A DNA stretch of 64,000 nt from positions 10,602,153-10,666,152 of the forward strand of contig JALPQD010000026.1 in assembly GCA_023101885.1 (NCBI GenBank). Direction: 5' to 3'. This document shows positions 10,447-21,560 of the stretch, piece by piece; positions within the stretch are counted from its first letter, which is position 1; the number at the start of each line of letters is the position of its first letter. The DNA comes from Typhlomys cinereus. Taxonomy: Eukaryota; Chordata; Mammalia; Rodentia; Platacanthomyidae. Position numbers and translations under genes: made by a program. The notes under the pieces are model-generated. The model saw only the letters and a list, made by a program, of their open reading frames with translations. It was not told where the DNA came from and did no database searches.

Positions 10447-11460
10447 CTAGGAGCCACCTATTAGGGAGTACATACGGCGCTTAATTTTCTGTGTCTGGGA
10501 TACTTCACTTAATATAATTGTTTCTAATAACATCCATTTCCCGGCAAATTCCAGTAATTCATCATTTTTGATGGCTGAGTAGTACTCCATTGTATAGATG
10601 TACCACATTTTCCTTATCCACTCGTCAACTGTTGGACATTTGGGTTGATTCCATGACTTTGCTATTGTAAACAGTGCTGCTATGAACATGGTCGTGCTTG
10701 TGCTATCGAGGTGAATTTTTGCTGTATGTGGGGTTATTCCCAAAAGTGGAATAGCAGGGTCAAATGGCATTTCAATCTTTAATTTCTTTAAGAATCTCCA
10801 GACGGCTCGCCAGAGTGGTTGTATGAGCCTGCATTCCCACCAGCAATGTAGGAGAGTTCCCCTCTCTCCACATCCTCTCCAGCATTTGTTATTGTTTGTA
10901 TTGTGGATTTTTGCCATCCTGACCGGGGTGAGATGATATCTCAGGGAAGTTTTGATTTGCATTTCCCTGATGGCTAAGGAAGTGGAGCATTTTTTTAAGA
11001 TATTTGTTGGACATTTTAATTTTATCCCTGGTAAAGTTTCTTTTAAGCTCCAGAGCCCATTTTTTAATTGAGCCATTAGTTTCCTTGGTGTTTAGTTTTC
11101 TAAGTTCTTTGTGCACTCTGGAAAATAGGGCTCTATCAGATATATGGTTAGTAAAGATTTTCTCCCATTCTGTGGGTTGCCTTTGAGCTCGTGTTACAAT
11201 CTCTTTATCTGAACAGAAGCTCTTTAATTTTACCAGATCCCAACTGTTGAGAGTTGATAGCAGTGACTGGGCTATTGAATGTCTGTTTAGGAAATGTTGG
11301 CCTAGCCCAATCAGCTCGAGGGAGTTCCCTATCCTTTCAACTATGGTTTTTATAGTCTCTGGCCTTATATCAAGGTCCATGATCTATTTGGAATTAAGTC
11401 TTGTACATGGTGACAGTACGGGTCCAGTTTTAATCTTCTGCATGTGGAGATCCAGTTTTT
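10447..11460 (-). pseudogene. LINE-1 ORF2 C-terminal fragment, frameshifted
   Basis: Two overlapping minus-strand frames together give the ORF2p C-terminal region. The upstream frame (11380-10889) contains the hallmark RQPTEWEKIF and HISD. The downstream frame (to 10447) contains [26 protein letters not shown] and TLLHCWWEC, then [41 protein letters not shown] and the terminal SLIGG. The CWRGCGE/HCWWEC cysteine-histidine cluster is intact. The frames switch at the T7 run 10990-10996, a probable one-base indel. No reverse transcriptase domain is present, so the copy is dead. Confidence 0.93.
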
Positions 11461-11784
11461 AAAATTCAACTACCAGAATAAGAACTCTGCCCATTATGAG
11501 ATAAATAAAAACTATCTCTAACTCAAAGTGACTTCATTGGTCTATGCTAATTAATATCTAGATGTAGAGGCCTTTTCAGGCATGACGAATCCAGGCGCAA
11601 CCTCCCCCACCAGGGTCTGGCTTCTTCCTCCCTGAGTCTCAGTGGCGCTTCTGGCTTGTGTCCTTCACTCTCCGGAAGCGTTTCCTTCATGACAAACATG
11701 GCAGCATAGTTCCAACTTTACTCCAACCAACACATCACAGTGGGTGGGAGTGTAACACTTTGAAGGTCAACGACCCCTACTGGC

Positions 11785-12066
11785 TCATGTTTTGAGCTCT
11801 TCCCTAGCTGGTGGTGGTACTTTGGGAAGCTGTGGGCCTGAATGGCAGAAGTGGGTCACTAGCGGTGGGCTTTGAAGCTTATACCTGGCTTCTGGCTCCT
11901 ACCGCTGTCTCTGATTCCTGCTTACACACATCTGCTGCCATGAACTGAGCTATTCCACCCATGCGTTCCCCTGGACTCAACTCCTTTGCGGCTGTAAGCT
12001 GAGATAAATCCTTCTTCCCTGTCTCCACTGGGTGTCTTGGTCATAGCAATGGGAAGCTAACTAATA
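11785..12066 (+). mobile_element. MaLR-type LTR fragment
   Basis: Matches the rodent MaLR order: 'ctagctggtggtggtacttt', 'gggaagctgtgggcctgaat', 'agtgggtcactagcggtggg', 'gctgtaagctgagataaatc' and terminal 'gggaagctaactaatacaa'. The 11580-11785 stretch upstream may be another repeat that I cannot name. Confidence 0.65.
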
Positions 12067-12169
12067 CAAGGGACACTTGGTGAAACTCATTGAATGTCAC
12101 TGTGGTCAGAGCACTTTAGGTTTCCTTGCCCACCTTGGAGCCGCTGGCATCGCCAGGTACGCTTGTTTT

Positions 12170-12222
12170 CCAGGGTTGCCAGAACCAAGTACTACACACC
12201 AGGCATTTTAAGATGTGTTTTC
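12170..12222 (-). mobile_element. Reversed MaLR-type LTR end fragment
   Basis: The sequence 'gttgccagaaccaagtacta' followed by 'ggcattttaagatgtgtttt' resembles reversed mammalian LTR ends (ctgtaacaaagtaccacaaa... ggcttaaaacaac). Confidence 0.4.
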
Positions 12223-12330
12223 CCAGGCCTGGTGAGATTGCTCAGTGAGTAAGGCACCTGACTGCAAATTTGGCAATCTGAGTTCGATCCCTGGAAACCC
12301 ACCAGTACATGGTCTCTGTGCCTGCCTCCA
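12223..12330 (+). mobile_element. tRNA-type SINE head (B4/B2-like)
   Basis: 'ctggtgagattgctcagtga' (A-box) and 'gagttcgatccctggaaacc' (B-box) mark a tRNA-derived SINE head; it loses similarity after about 100 bases. Confidence 0.65.
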
Positions 12331-12589
12331 TTTTCTCATCCGAGACATGGGGTGAGTCTTTCAGTTCCCTAAAGCACTGGGATGCTCTGGGACCAAAGGC
12401 ACTGTGCACATGGCATCTCCCCCTCTGTGGATTTTGTGCCCCTGTCCCATGGGATCTGTCTTCAAGGACCCGTCCTTGGCTATAAGCAACCAGCCCCTTC
12501 TTAGAAGCAGGATTGCTTATCTTGTCCTTTGGGACGGGGACTGTGACGCTCCCATGAAAAGCAGGAGCCTGTTTCTGGCTTGAGTGGTG

Positions 12590-12720
12590 TTTCTGAGGTC
12601 AACCATGTGGCTTTGAGCAGGTGGCTTAATTTCTCTGAGCTTCATTCCCTTTATCTGCAAAACAGAGTTGAGGATCCTTTCCTGGAGTCTCTGGGTGGTT
12701 GTGTAGAGTGTGGATGGAGA
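12590..12720 (+). repeat. MIR
   Basis: 'gaggtcaaccatgtggcttt', 'gagcaggtggcttaatttct', 'ctgagcttcattccctttat' and 'ctgcaaaacagag' follow MIR order (tgtgaccttgggcaagt... cctcagtttcctcatctgtaaaa). Confidence 0.65.
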
Positions 12721-13690
12721 GGTGACCTGGGCCCTTCCTGCCCTCTTTTCTCTACCCCCCCCAAACCCCAGGACACAAAGGCTCTGGGGAAGGGAATCAG
12801 AGAATGATTTAGATAAGAAACAGACTTCCCGTGCGCTTTCTCCTGCCTCCGGGCACTTATGAATGCCAGGGAGGTCTGTTGGCACTGATCGTTTACCGAG
12901 CTTGTCCTTTGAGGTCCTTCAAACTTCCCCTCGGGGTCCTTCCTCCGACCTCCTATTCTTGTAAAAATGAGAAAAACAGGTTTCCTCCAGAAAATTGCTT
13001 GCTATTTATATGTCCCAAGGTGACCCCTCTGTGGAAGAAGATGAAGGGGGCAGCTGGTTGGAAACAGCCCTATGGGCTCTTCCTCCAAGTGCCCATCTGT
13101 GGTCCTTAGGGAGTGAGGGACTTCTTGACTCCTGGTCAAGAACCAGAGAAAAGCAGCCTTCAGGGAGGGCTAGCAAGCGGCTCATTCACTCATCCATACA
13201 TCTACTCAGCATGGATTTATGTGTCCATGTGGGGGCAGGCAGAGTGCTGAATGCCCGGATGTATTATTCCCCATTGGTCCTGGGGGAGACATTCTTAAAA
13301 TTCCATTATAACTAATTCTCACCTGTACCTGCCCCTCTTCCCAAACCCAAGGACAGAAGCTGTTAGGACTTGAGGACATTTGAATTTTCAGGGGACAGTT
13401 GGAGTCACTAATCCTCACATCTATGGTATGCACCATGAGATGTGGACTGAGCTCTCTGCAGCCTGGAAGGAAGGGTCAGAATTCAGGTACACCATGCTTC
13501 CTGTTGCTCTGAATGCCTGGTGTGCTAAAGGTGAGCCTGCTCACTGGAGCCACAAAAGTCTTGCTGGGTAGAAACTGAAGCAACCAGGATGGTCATGTGA
13601 TCTGTCCCAGTTCTATCCCTATGGCTCCACTGTGGTCTCCATCTTTTTCTTCCTCAACTCTTTGTCCTCAACCACTGACTTTCAACCCTT
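12720..13690. other. Unassigned unique sequence
   Basis: No repeat or exon recognised. Short overlapping ORFs on both strands have no family pattern. Confidence 0.55.
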
Positions 13691-13970
13691 CAGTGTTCCT
13701 TCTTGTCTTTGATCCCTGCAATGCTCCTCCCTTTGCCCTGCAGGTCTAGCTTAGCTTGTCCCTCTCAACACCTATGCTCAGCTTCTGCTGCATTCTCCAG
13801 GGTAACCTTGCTCCCGGGTTCCTCACGCTGGTCAGTGATGCTATGCTGTCTCCTCTCTTGGCTCATGGGATGTCTTGAGACATCATAGCCCTTGTCACCT
13901 TTAGCAGGAAGAGATCCTTGGGTCCCAAGTTGGCTTTCCCATTGCACCATTCACTTCATGAAGACAGAGA
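13690..13970 (+). repeat. Possible L2 fragment
   Basis: 'ccctgcaatgctcctccctt' and the following pyrimidine-rich text resemble the L2 segment 'ctggaatgctcttcccttt... ctcagctcaaatgtcacctc'. Low-similarity call. Confidence 0.35.
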
Positions 13971-13999
13971 CCAGACCAGACCCCACTACCATGGTGGTC

Positions 14000-15170
14000 C
14001 CCACAAATGGTCCACATATACATATATGGAAGGCAATAAAGAAGGCTGAGTTGCTATGGTCTCCCATCCCACAGTTTCTAAAGACAGAAGAAGTGGGGAC
14101 ACATGATCAATGTAGAGTCTCAGATAGCTGTAATTCCAGCTGGCATGAGGGGATTGATTTGATAGAATGATGGAGAAAAACAGAATTGAAGAAAAAAACA
14201 AAAACCAAGACTCTTGCATTGGGATTTCATTCCTTTATGCTTTCCAAGAAAATAGGAAGAAGAGGGGAGGAGGGGAGCTGATGAAAGCAGCGGGACAGGT
14301 CATCTCTGTCCTTCTCTGGACCAGTCAGCATGAGCCAAGCAAAGGCCAAGCAAAGGCAACCTTCCTGAGCACACCTGAGAGTCCCGGGCAAGGCCATCTT
14401 GAGGGAGACGCAAGCCGGGCACCCAGAGCCCAAGGTGACGGAGTCATTTGCCCCAACGTTCAGACTTCGTCTCTAGAATGATCCAGGGAGTAGGTGGGCA
14501 GAGATGTCTTCTTAAAATTTTCACCCATATATAAGGTCCACTCCTGACGTCTGTAATGCAGTGCTTCTTCCCAGCTGCTTCTGGTAGACGCTTGGAGATC
14601 TCTTGGTTAGAAGTCCATCTGGATGACGAGAGCTGGAGGAAGAAGCCCAGGTCAAGGTCCCCTGCAGCAGGTGCGGAAATTCTCTGAAGGTGATCACGTG
14701 ATCCTCCTTCTGCTTCCATATCCAACATGCAAAGTCAAAGCGAGCTAGCAATGAGCTAGGAAGAAAAGTTCCAACTGAAAGAATCCTGGATACAAAATGC
14801 TGGGGCCAGAACAGACTGTAGAAAAAGCCTGTGTAGCCCAGCTTCCACCCCTCGCTCAGTGCTCCTTAATTTGGCATGACCACTCTATCTCAATCCTGTG
14901 TTTCCCTAGCACTAGAGCAGTGTATGTGCTGTTGGCTGCATGGAGACCCAAGGTTTGCTGGAAGGTGGTAGCTGAGAATTCTGTATCCCTGCTAAGACCC
15001 CAAACCTGAACAGAGAGCAGGGCGTGCCATTTCATGGACTCATACAATGCCCATGTGAAGAAAGTCTTGTCCTGGGGAAGGGAGAGATACTTTCTTCAAT
15101 GGTGCAATCATTGCCCATGCTCCCACAAGAAAACCTACTTAAACTCATTGGTTCACACATGAAAGGAAGT
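14000..15170. other. Unassigned unique sequence
   Basis: No mobile element or gene recognised. A short repeated motif 'agccaagcaaaggcc/aagcaaaggc' lies at about 14333-14358. Confidence 0.55.
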
Positions 15171-15171
15171 C

Positions 15172-15285
15172 TTGTCAACCTCCTTTCATAGTAGAGGAAA
15201 ATGAGGCTAAAAAATAAGTGGCTACTAACTGTGAATGGGCATGATTATCAAGCATGACTCCTGACATAGTGCCCTCTATCACTAT
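15172..15285 (-). repeat. MIR fragment, reverse
   Basis: 'catagtagaggaaaatgagg' followed by 'ctaaaaaataagtggctact' matches the reversed MIR core (ttacagatgaggaaactgaggc... agtaagtggc). Confidence 0.45.
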
Positions 15286-16160
15286 GGCAACATGCCAAAG
15301 AGGACAGGGGGGTTGGTGATCCACAGCTCTGCGTCAGAAGTCACTGAGTCTCCAGGGATCAAAGAGAAATTAAGTATGAGAACAGGCAGGACCAAGGTCT
15401 TGCTAATAACCCCAGGACAGGTGCTCCAAGGCCGGCACTGGTCTCTAGGAGCCAGGGTGGGCTACAGAAAGGAACAGGTATCCAGGCTGGGGAGAAACCA
15501 GAGTGAATTCTTGGTCCAGCTCTCTGCTTCCTGGCCTGACTGTGGGATGAGATGTACCGTTCTCTCTAGAATCTGCTTCCAAAATTCAAGAGATGCAGCA
15601 ATCAGGTGGGTTCCAGGAGTTCTTGGCCTGTTAGGAGACACTTCCTGCAGTGGGCAGCAGGGGATGGCGGGAGGGTATCTGGGTTAAGGCTGATGGCACT
15701 CATGCCAACTAGATGGGTAGAGTCTAGTCCTAGAGCCATGGGCCTACCTGGGTTTTGGAATCTACAAACAGCTCTCACCAAGAACCCACTCGGAGTGGAG
15801 GGAAGGGTCATTTGGGGGGATGGTGGCCGACTCCCAGCAAGGGTAGAAGCACTGTGGGCCCTCCCTGGCACAGAGCTGAAGAGAAAACTTTGCCAGAGCA
15901 CCGTTTCCAGGAAGACTCAAGGGGAAAATGGTAAGAGAAAAAGAGATGTCTAGCATGCGGGCACACAGCTACTCTGGAGCCATGCTGTGCCATGCCCCTG
16001 GAAGGGTCAGGAGCATGACAGGCCTGAGGCCTAGCTGACAACCAGAAGACAGGTCCCCATGCAACCGAGATGGGAAGATTTTTGAGAAGAAGAGTGTGGA
16101 CCCGGCCACACAGCGTGTGGGAGAGAAAAAGCATGCAGTCTGACAGGGGAGAAAACTCTG
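15285..16160. other. Unassigned unique sequence
   Basis: No recognisable repeat or exon. Open frames of about 110-130 codons occur on both strands and shadow each other, with no recognisable domain. Confidence 0.5.
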
Positions 16161-16164
16161 AGCA

Positions 16165-16550
16165 AAACACTTGCCACGCATGCCAAGCATGAGGACCTGA
16201 GTTTGAATCTCTAGGACCTGCTTAAAAGTCGGATGTAGAAGTGCCCAATCTGTGACCCCAGCGTTCCCATGGGGGAAATGAAGGTGGAAACAGGAGGGTC
16301 TCTGGAAGCTCATGGGTCAGCTAGCCTTGGTAAACACAGCTATGAACGACAAAAGAGACCATGACTCACATCTGAGGTTTCCTCTGACCTTCATATCCAT
16401 GCTGTGACATGTAACTCACATTCACCCATGTACATGCATACACACAACACAGAACATGCACACACAACACTCACACGCATACACATGCATAAGCAACGCA
16501 TGCTTGCAAGCAACACATACATACTCATGCACACACATACACACACCACC
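16165..16550 (+). mobile_element. B4-like composite SINE with CA-rich tail
   Basis: tRNA-type head remnant 'gaggacctgagtttgaatct', then 'gaccccagcgttcccatggg' and 'ggagggtctctggaagctca' of the B1-like half, then 'tctgaccttcatatccatgc' and a degenerate (CA)n tail at 16420-16548. Confidence 0.7.
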
Positions 16551-16554
16551 CGAT

Positions 16555-17500
16555 AATTATCTAAGTAGCTCCGCTGCATTCCACATGCCAAGTGGTTGCT
16601 TCTGAAAGGATGGACCCAGAGCTTGGGGCAGTCCACCACGCATAGTGCACACACGCTTCTGAGCAGCAGTTTCACGTCTGCCTCACCAGCATCACTGCTG
16701 GAAGCAAACCCAAAAGCTCCTACCCCACACTCCTTCTCAAGAAAGGAGCAAAGAAAGCCTTATGCTGGATCTACTTTCTTCCTCTCAGAATCTTCCCATG
16801 TCCGCAGCACAGAACACCTCATTCCATGTCACTGTGATGAATGAATGCATCTCAGGATGGCAGCCGTGCCCATACTTGGGTCAAAGTCTAACCACCTTGT
16901 TGTATGCTGGGCTTCACCTTGTCAAATGGGAACAGGACATTCTTCTCATGGAATTGCCATGTAGATGGCTGAGCGTGGCCTACAACATTCTTAAAACCTG
17001 CTGCATTACACACGCTTCTTCCCTCCTCTTGCACTGACAGTGCTGCAGCTTCCAGAAGGCCCTCTTTAGTCAGGAGACCAATGATAAACGAAGGAATCAA
17101 AAATACTTGGGCTGCAAGGAGATTAAGGAAGGTAGGATCTGAATCCTTAACCACCCAGTAAGTGCTACAAAAATGCAGATCAGACTTGCTCAGCTCTCTC
17201 CTGGGAGGCAAAATTAGGGCCAGCAAGAGATTTAAAAGGTAAGAGGTATAAGCTTCTTGAAAGGGAAGCATTTCTCATGAACAAATGTTCTGCCCATGGG
17301 CTGTGCCTCCTCTTGCCTGTCTCTGGAGCAAAGCAGGGAGACTTTGGTAAAGATACTTCCAGGGGCATGGAGGGTCAGACAAAGGACCCTCTAGTCTCTA
17401 GTTTCTGCCTAGGTTTTCCAGAGAATTGTCCATCAGTCACTAGATCTTTCTGCCAACATTCTAAGTCTCTGGGGCTCTCAGACTAATTCTGCTTCTTCCA
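16555..17500. other. Unassigned unique sequence
   Basis: Nothing recognised with confidence in either strand. Confidence 0.5.
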
Positions 17501-17720
17501 GGGTTCAAGTAACGACGTCAACAAAAGTAACTGTTTATGTTCCTAATGCCACAATTAAAGAAAGACATTGGCAAGCAGTGTTCCCCGCACATCCATTTTT
17601 ACAGGCTTCCCTTTTTTATTAGCTGCTCACCCGTAGAAATAGGCTATGCACACAGTAAATCAGAAGCCAATAGGTAGAAAGTTTCCGAAGATGTAGAGGA
17701 GATGGGGATGAATTGCAGCA
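17500..17720. promoter_or_regulatory. AT-rich non-repeat block (weak enhancer-like candidate)
   Basis: Unique-looking sequence with 'acaattaaag', 'ttttttattagctgctcacc' and 'agaagccaataggtag' (CCAAT-like). Motif content only; conservation not known. Confidence 0.18.
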
Positions 17721-18414
17721 GGGGAACAGCAGGGCCTGAGGCAGAGATTTGTAAATTGTCTAGACAAGTCACCCTCCAGCCTGGGTGCCCAGGGGAGGAA
17801 GCTTGGGATGGATTGCTCCAGTTTGGTTATCTGTGTGTTTGCTTCAGCCTGAATCCCTGTTTGTTGTTCCCTGATAGATCTATTCTCAATGCTTCATGCC
17901 CATGAGGGTGTAGGAGCTGCAAGCGGGAGAGGTGCTCAGGGAAACCAGAGGAATGAGAACCATTGTGGATTTGACAGAGGAGGGCTGGAGGGAAGGAAGC
18001 AGGGATGGAGCCTGTGCTGGGGAGGAGGGATGAAGGTGGCCAAGACCAAAGGTGAAGAGCATCCGTTTCCAGATATGGCTGTCAGTTGGCCAAGAGTCAG
18101 GAAGGTCAGTCTGTAAAGCAGGACCAAGACAAGCAAAAACAACAGGGACAGAACAGTGACCTTTCCCAGGGACCTTACCAGGCAATTTGATTTAAGATTC
18201 CATGTGGACTTTTTCCTAGGAAAATAATTCAACAGAAGCACAAAGGTCTCTTCCTTACAGACTCTGCAGGTCAGCAAATGTGTCCGACCACATGGGAGGT
18301 GCCAAGTTACAAATCATAGAGTATTCCACAAACCTATCAATTATTATAACCACACGAGATTGCACTTGGCAATCTTGGTGAATGTTTGGGCTTCTTGGGC
18401 ACTCAGGAAGTTGA

Positions 18415-18777
18415 GTTAGTTACTTTTCTTATCATCGTGATCAACAAGGAGTCTCAAGGGAGGAAGAGGTTGTTTTGGGCTCCTAGTTAGATGAGGGTCC
18501 AGTGGAGGTCGTGGTGGAGAAGTGGGGGTGGTGGGAGCATGAACCAGCTAGCTCACATCTGGGTGGATAAGAAAGAAGAGAGCAGGGAACTCAAGCTGGA
18601 CTTGAGTTTCCCCTTTTTTTCCTTTTTCCTGAGTCTAGGATCCCAGCCATGCAGGGCGTGTCTTTCTGCTCAGCTAGTCCTGTCTGGGAACATCTTTGAG
18701 GGCCTGCCAGATGTGTCTCCTGGTGATGCTAAATTAGTCACCTTGGCAATAAAGACTTTATCCATCACAACAGTGCT
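18415..18777 (-). mobile_element. Rodent LTR-like repeat, reverse
   Basis: Starts with 'gttagttacttttcttatca' (reversed MaLR end), continues 'ggtcgtggtggagaagtggg' and ends 'gggcctgccagatgtgtctc', 'ctggtgatgctaaattagtc', 'tttatccatcacaacag'. This is the order of reversed rodent LTR repeats of the gtctcctgggtgattctaaat type. Confidence 0.6.
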
Positions 18778-19044
18778 TTTTCATACCTGACCAAAAACTT
18801 GACCCAGGAGCCTACGTTTGTCTGCAGGGAGAGCAAACCCAGGTGCAGTGGAAGCCTGGGTCTGAGGAAGTTGCCCTGGACTGGGATCTGACATTCTGTG
18901 ACTGAGTGGGGAGAATCAAGGCAGCTCCAGCATCCAAGACCAGTGAGATGACTTAGGTGGAAGCTGGGGGAAGGAAGGTCACGGACTTCAACAAACCCTG
19001 AAGATGACAGGGTCGCACGGCCAAAGTGGCAGAGCAGAAGGTTT

Positions 19045-19268
19045 GAAGAGCTGGATTTGGGGTCAGACAGATCTGACTCTGATTCTCGGTTCCCCTGCTG
19101 ATTGACTATGTGTTTTCAGATGCATCATTTCACTTCTTTGAGCCTTCGTTTCCATGTTTGTGTAATGGGGATAATAGTATTCACCCCCAGACTTGTCATA
19201 AGCAATAGGCAAGGTCATGTGTCTAATGCTATCAGAACAGTGTCTGACTCAAAGGAAGCCCTTGGCAG
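19045..19268 (+). repeat. MIR, nearly full length
   Basis: One of the clearest MIRs here: 'ggatttggggtcagacagat', 'ctgactctgattctcggttc', 'catttcacttctttgagcct', 'gtaatggggataatagtatt' and 'cagaacagtgtctgactcaa' follow in order. Confidence 0.85.
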
Positions 19269-19269
19269 C

Positions 19270-20255
19270 GGTGGCTCTCCGTTGAACAGAAGCAGAGGTT
19301 GCAGAGAGGTTTACAACAAAGATGCCCATGCCTAAAGTCATAGGGTCAGCCAAGATGGCTTCCTGCAGCTCCCTCTCACTGAATCGTTGGTCTGTCGGGT
19401 CTGTCGGTCTTGGAGAAGACACAGGATATAGAGGGACTGTTTCATCCAATGGAGGTTGACGTTGTGATTAGGAATCTGGGGCACACCCGCTGAAGGAGTT
19501 ATCCAGGCTGGTCCATCAGAAAGAACCTTAGCGGGCAGTGTCAGATCCAAGGAGATCCCACTCAGAAAGGTCAGCTCTGTGTCCAAGTCACATGGTCAGG
19601 AGAGCAGAGTGCACCCAAGACTGAGAAAGAGCCAGGCTATAAGGCGTGGAACATTCCAGTTGGGGAGGGCTGGCTGTTCCTCCCCACGAGCAAGGGCACA
19701 GCCAGAGCTCATAGTGAAATGGGAATGAGTTTTAAGATATGGTGAATGCAGAAGAATTTCTACTCCACACAGAAAAACAGTTACAAAGTTATGTTTTTTG
19801 CTACAATGAAAAAGAAGAATAAAATCCTGCTAAAAATTTACCAAATGTAGCAAAAGAGCACAAGTACCCATTTAAGTAGTGTGCTAAAGATAAATCCACA
19901 TCTGAACTTAGAAAAAGAAGACTAACTTAGTGAATGTGGCGGAGGTGACCCTGCTGGCTACAATGATAAGAAAAGGAAATTTGCATTGAGCTTTGTGAGG
20001 TATTTTCATCATGTGAACATACAGGCAGAGAAGATTAGAGGATGTGTGTGGACAGGTGTGCTGGGAGGAAAGCCCATCATTCCAAGCCTAGTCTGGATGG
20101 AATGAGGCCTGGCAGGGAGGCAAGATGGCCCCAGAAGAAGCAAATGAGCTAGTGGGACCAAGGCCTTAATCGTGCATCTGCCTCCCACTTTAAAAATCAA
20201 TCTCAAACTTTTTAACTCATAGGGAAGCAATAAGTTGTTCTGTCTTTTTTTCTAA
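19270..20255. other. Unassigned sequence
   Basis: The A-rich part at 19740-19950 could be a very old L1 relic, but I cannot show it. Nothing else recognised. Confidence 0.5.
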
Positions 20256-20261
20256 TTTAAT

Positions 20262-20440
20262 TTTCACAGTTCTACAGGTTGTTGCTATGACTGGCCTGTT
20301 TTACAAATGAGGACACCAAAGTTCAGAGAAGTTGTGTCACTTGCTTTAAGTCACGTGGCTTCTATGTGGGGGTTCATGGGTTAGAATGGGAACCAGATCC
20401 TCTGACTCTGAAGCAAAAGTGACCTTGGATACATCCCCTA
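20262..20440 (-). repeat. MIR, reverse orientation
   Basis: 'ttttacaaatgaggacacca', 'aagttcagagaagttgtgtc', 'acttgctttaagtcacgtgg' and 'aatgggaaccagatcctctg' are the reversed MIR core in order. Confidence 0.85.
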
Positions 20441-20444
20441 ACTT

Positions 20445-21110
20445 CTGGGAGTCCTGATTTTATCGGTATCATTGGTAGGAACTTCTTGGTTCATATCCTC
20501 CCCACCCGCCCACCCCCAGCATCACCTTGCTGAGTGGCACACAGAGGTGACGGTGGAAGGGTGATTACAGGAAGATTCGGAATGCCCAGTAGAAGGCCTT
20601 GAACTTGACCTAATCAGCAACGGGAAGCCACTCCAGGGCCTGGCAGTGACTTTTTGAAAACTGTCTTCAAGGCCCCGGGTGAAAATGAATTCCGCTTTGT
20701 CTGAAATACTCGTTAAAAAATGGCTTTCAAAGGGAGTCTTGGGAAATTGCATCGGTTAGTTTAAAAAAAAAAAAACTTCCAGGAATAAGAAAAACCTGTT
20801 TTGCTAGCAAGGAGTGGCTTCCAAAAGACAGCCTTTCTACACCCAGCTCTCTCCCACTGCACCTCCACCTAGAATTGGACTGTAACTGGGTGGTCCACGC
20901 TCTATGGTTACTGCTCAGCTTGCAGACATCCTTGTCCAAGTCTCCAGGTCCCCCAAGAAGCCCTTCCAGCAGTTTGTCTCTTCTCCGGCCCTGGGATACA
21001 TCTGAGGGTCTTCCCCTCCAAAGCCTGGGTCTCCCAGGTGTGTCTCGCCTTCTGACACGGGGACAAGATGTCCTCATCTACACGGTTCCCATTCTGCAAC
21101 TGGACAACCG
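20445..21110. other. Unassigned sequence
   Basis: Contains an A13 run at 20761-20773. No repeat family or exon recognised. Confidence 0.5.
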
Positions 21111-21114
21111 AGTT

Positions 21115-21228
21115 AAGTTTTAAAAAAAGCTCATGATAAGCTCATAATGTTTTTAGTAAGTTTATGATTTTATGTTGGACCATATTCATAGCTGTCCTTG
21201 GCCACCTAGGGTCTAAGCCTGTGGGGAC
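21115..21228 (+). repeat. Ancient DNA-transposon fossil (hAT-like)
   Basis: 'gctcataatgtttttagtaa', 'gtttatgattttatgttgga' and 'ccatattcatagctgtcctt' resemble the widespread mammalian fossil whose end reads gttgggccgcattca...gcggcccgcgggcc. Family name not assigned. Confidence 0.45.
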
Positions 21229-21449
21229 ATGAGCAGTCTCCTTACAACTGGGGAGCAGGTATGCCACCTCGCTCTTCAGATGGAGCAGAGACAGATACAG
21301 CCCCCTTTACCAAAATGTTGGGAGAATATTGTCCCTGGCCCCAAAGCCATTAAGGAGATTTGTCCATTTCTTCCTTCAGCTCCCATGGGGTTCAAGCCAC
21401 CTGGCAGCTATAAGGAGAGCCAGCTCCATGCCAGAAATTCACGGGCCAA

Positions 21450-21560
21450 CCTGGAGTCAAAGCTGTCTCTCTCGCCATGGCTGTATGACCTGACATGGGT
21501 TTCTTAATTTCTCTACACTCCAGTATCATTTTGTTAACATGGGGCCCATGTACGCTTCCA
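21450..21560 (+). repeat. MIR
   Basis: 'gagtcaaagctgtctctctc', 'ggctgtatgacctgacatgg', 'gtttcttaatttctctacac' and 'tatcattttgttaacatggg' follow MIR order. Confidence 0.65.

Larger units (their letters stand above)
9443..11462 (-). mobile_element. 5'-truncated rodent LINE-1
   Basis: Reverse-orientation L1. On the minus strand it runs from the ORF2 C-terminal third at about 11462, through the ORF2 stop at 10447, and a roughly 1-kb 3' UTR to an A-rich tail at about 9443-9455. The 3' UTR has the G-rich segment typical of rodent L1 (C-rich on the plus strand at 9498-9600). About two thirds of the element (5' UTR, ORF1, endonuclease and reverse transcriptase) is absent, as expected of 5' truncation at insertion. 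Confidence 0.93.

Noticed and set aside
12125..12225. Possible coding exon around the Tigger/LTR-like text
   Set aside because: The segment is better explained as a reversed LTR end next to a SINE head.
15292..15953. Overlapping open frames of 99-131 codons on both strands
   Set aside because: GC-moderate unique DNA with shadowing frames; no protein family pattern.
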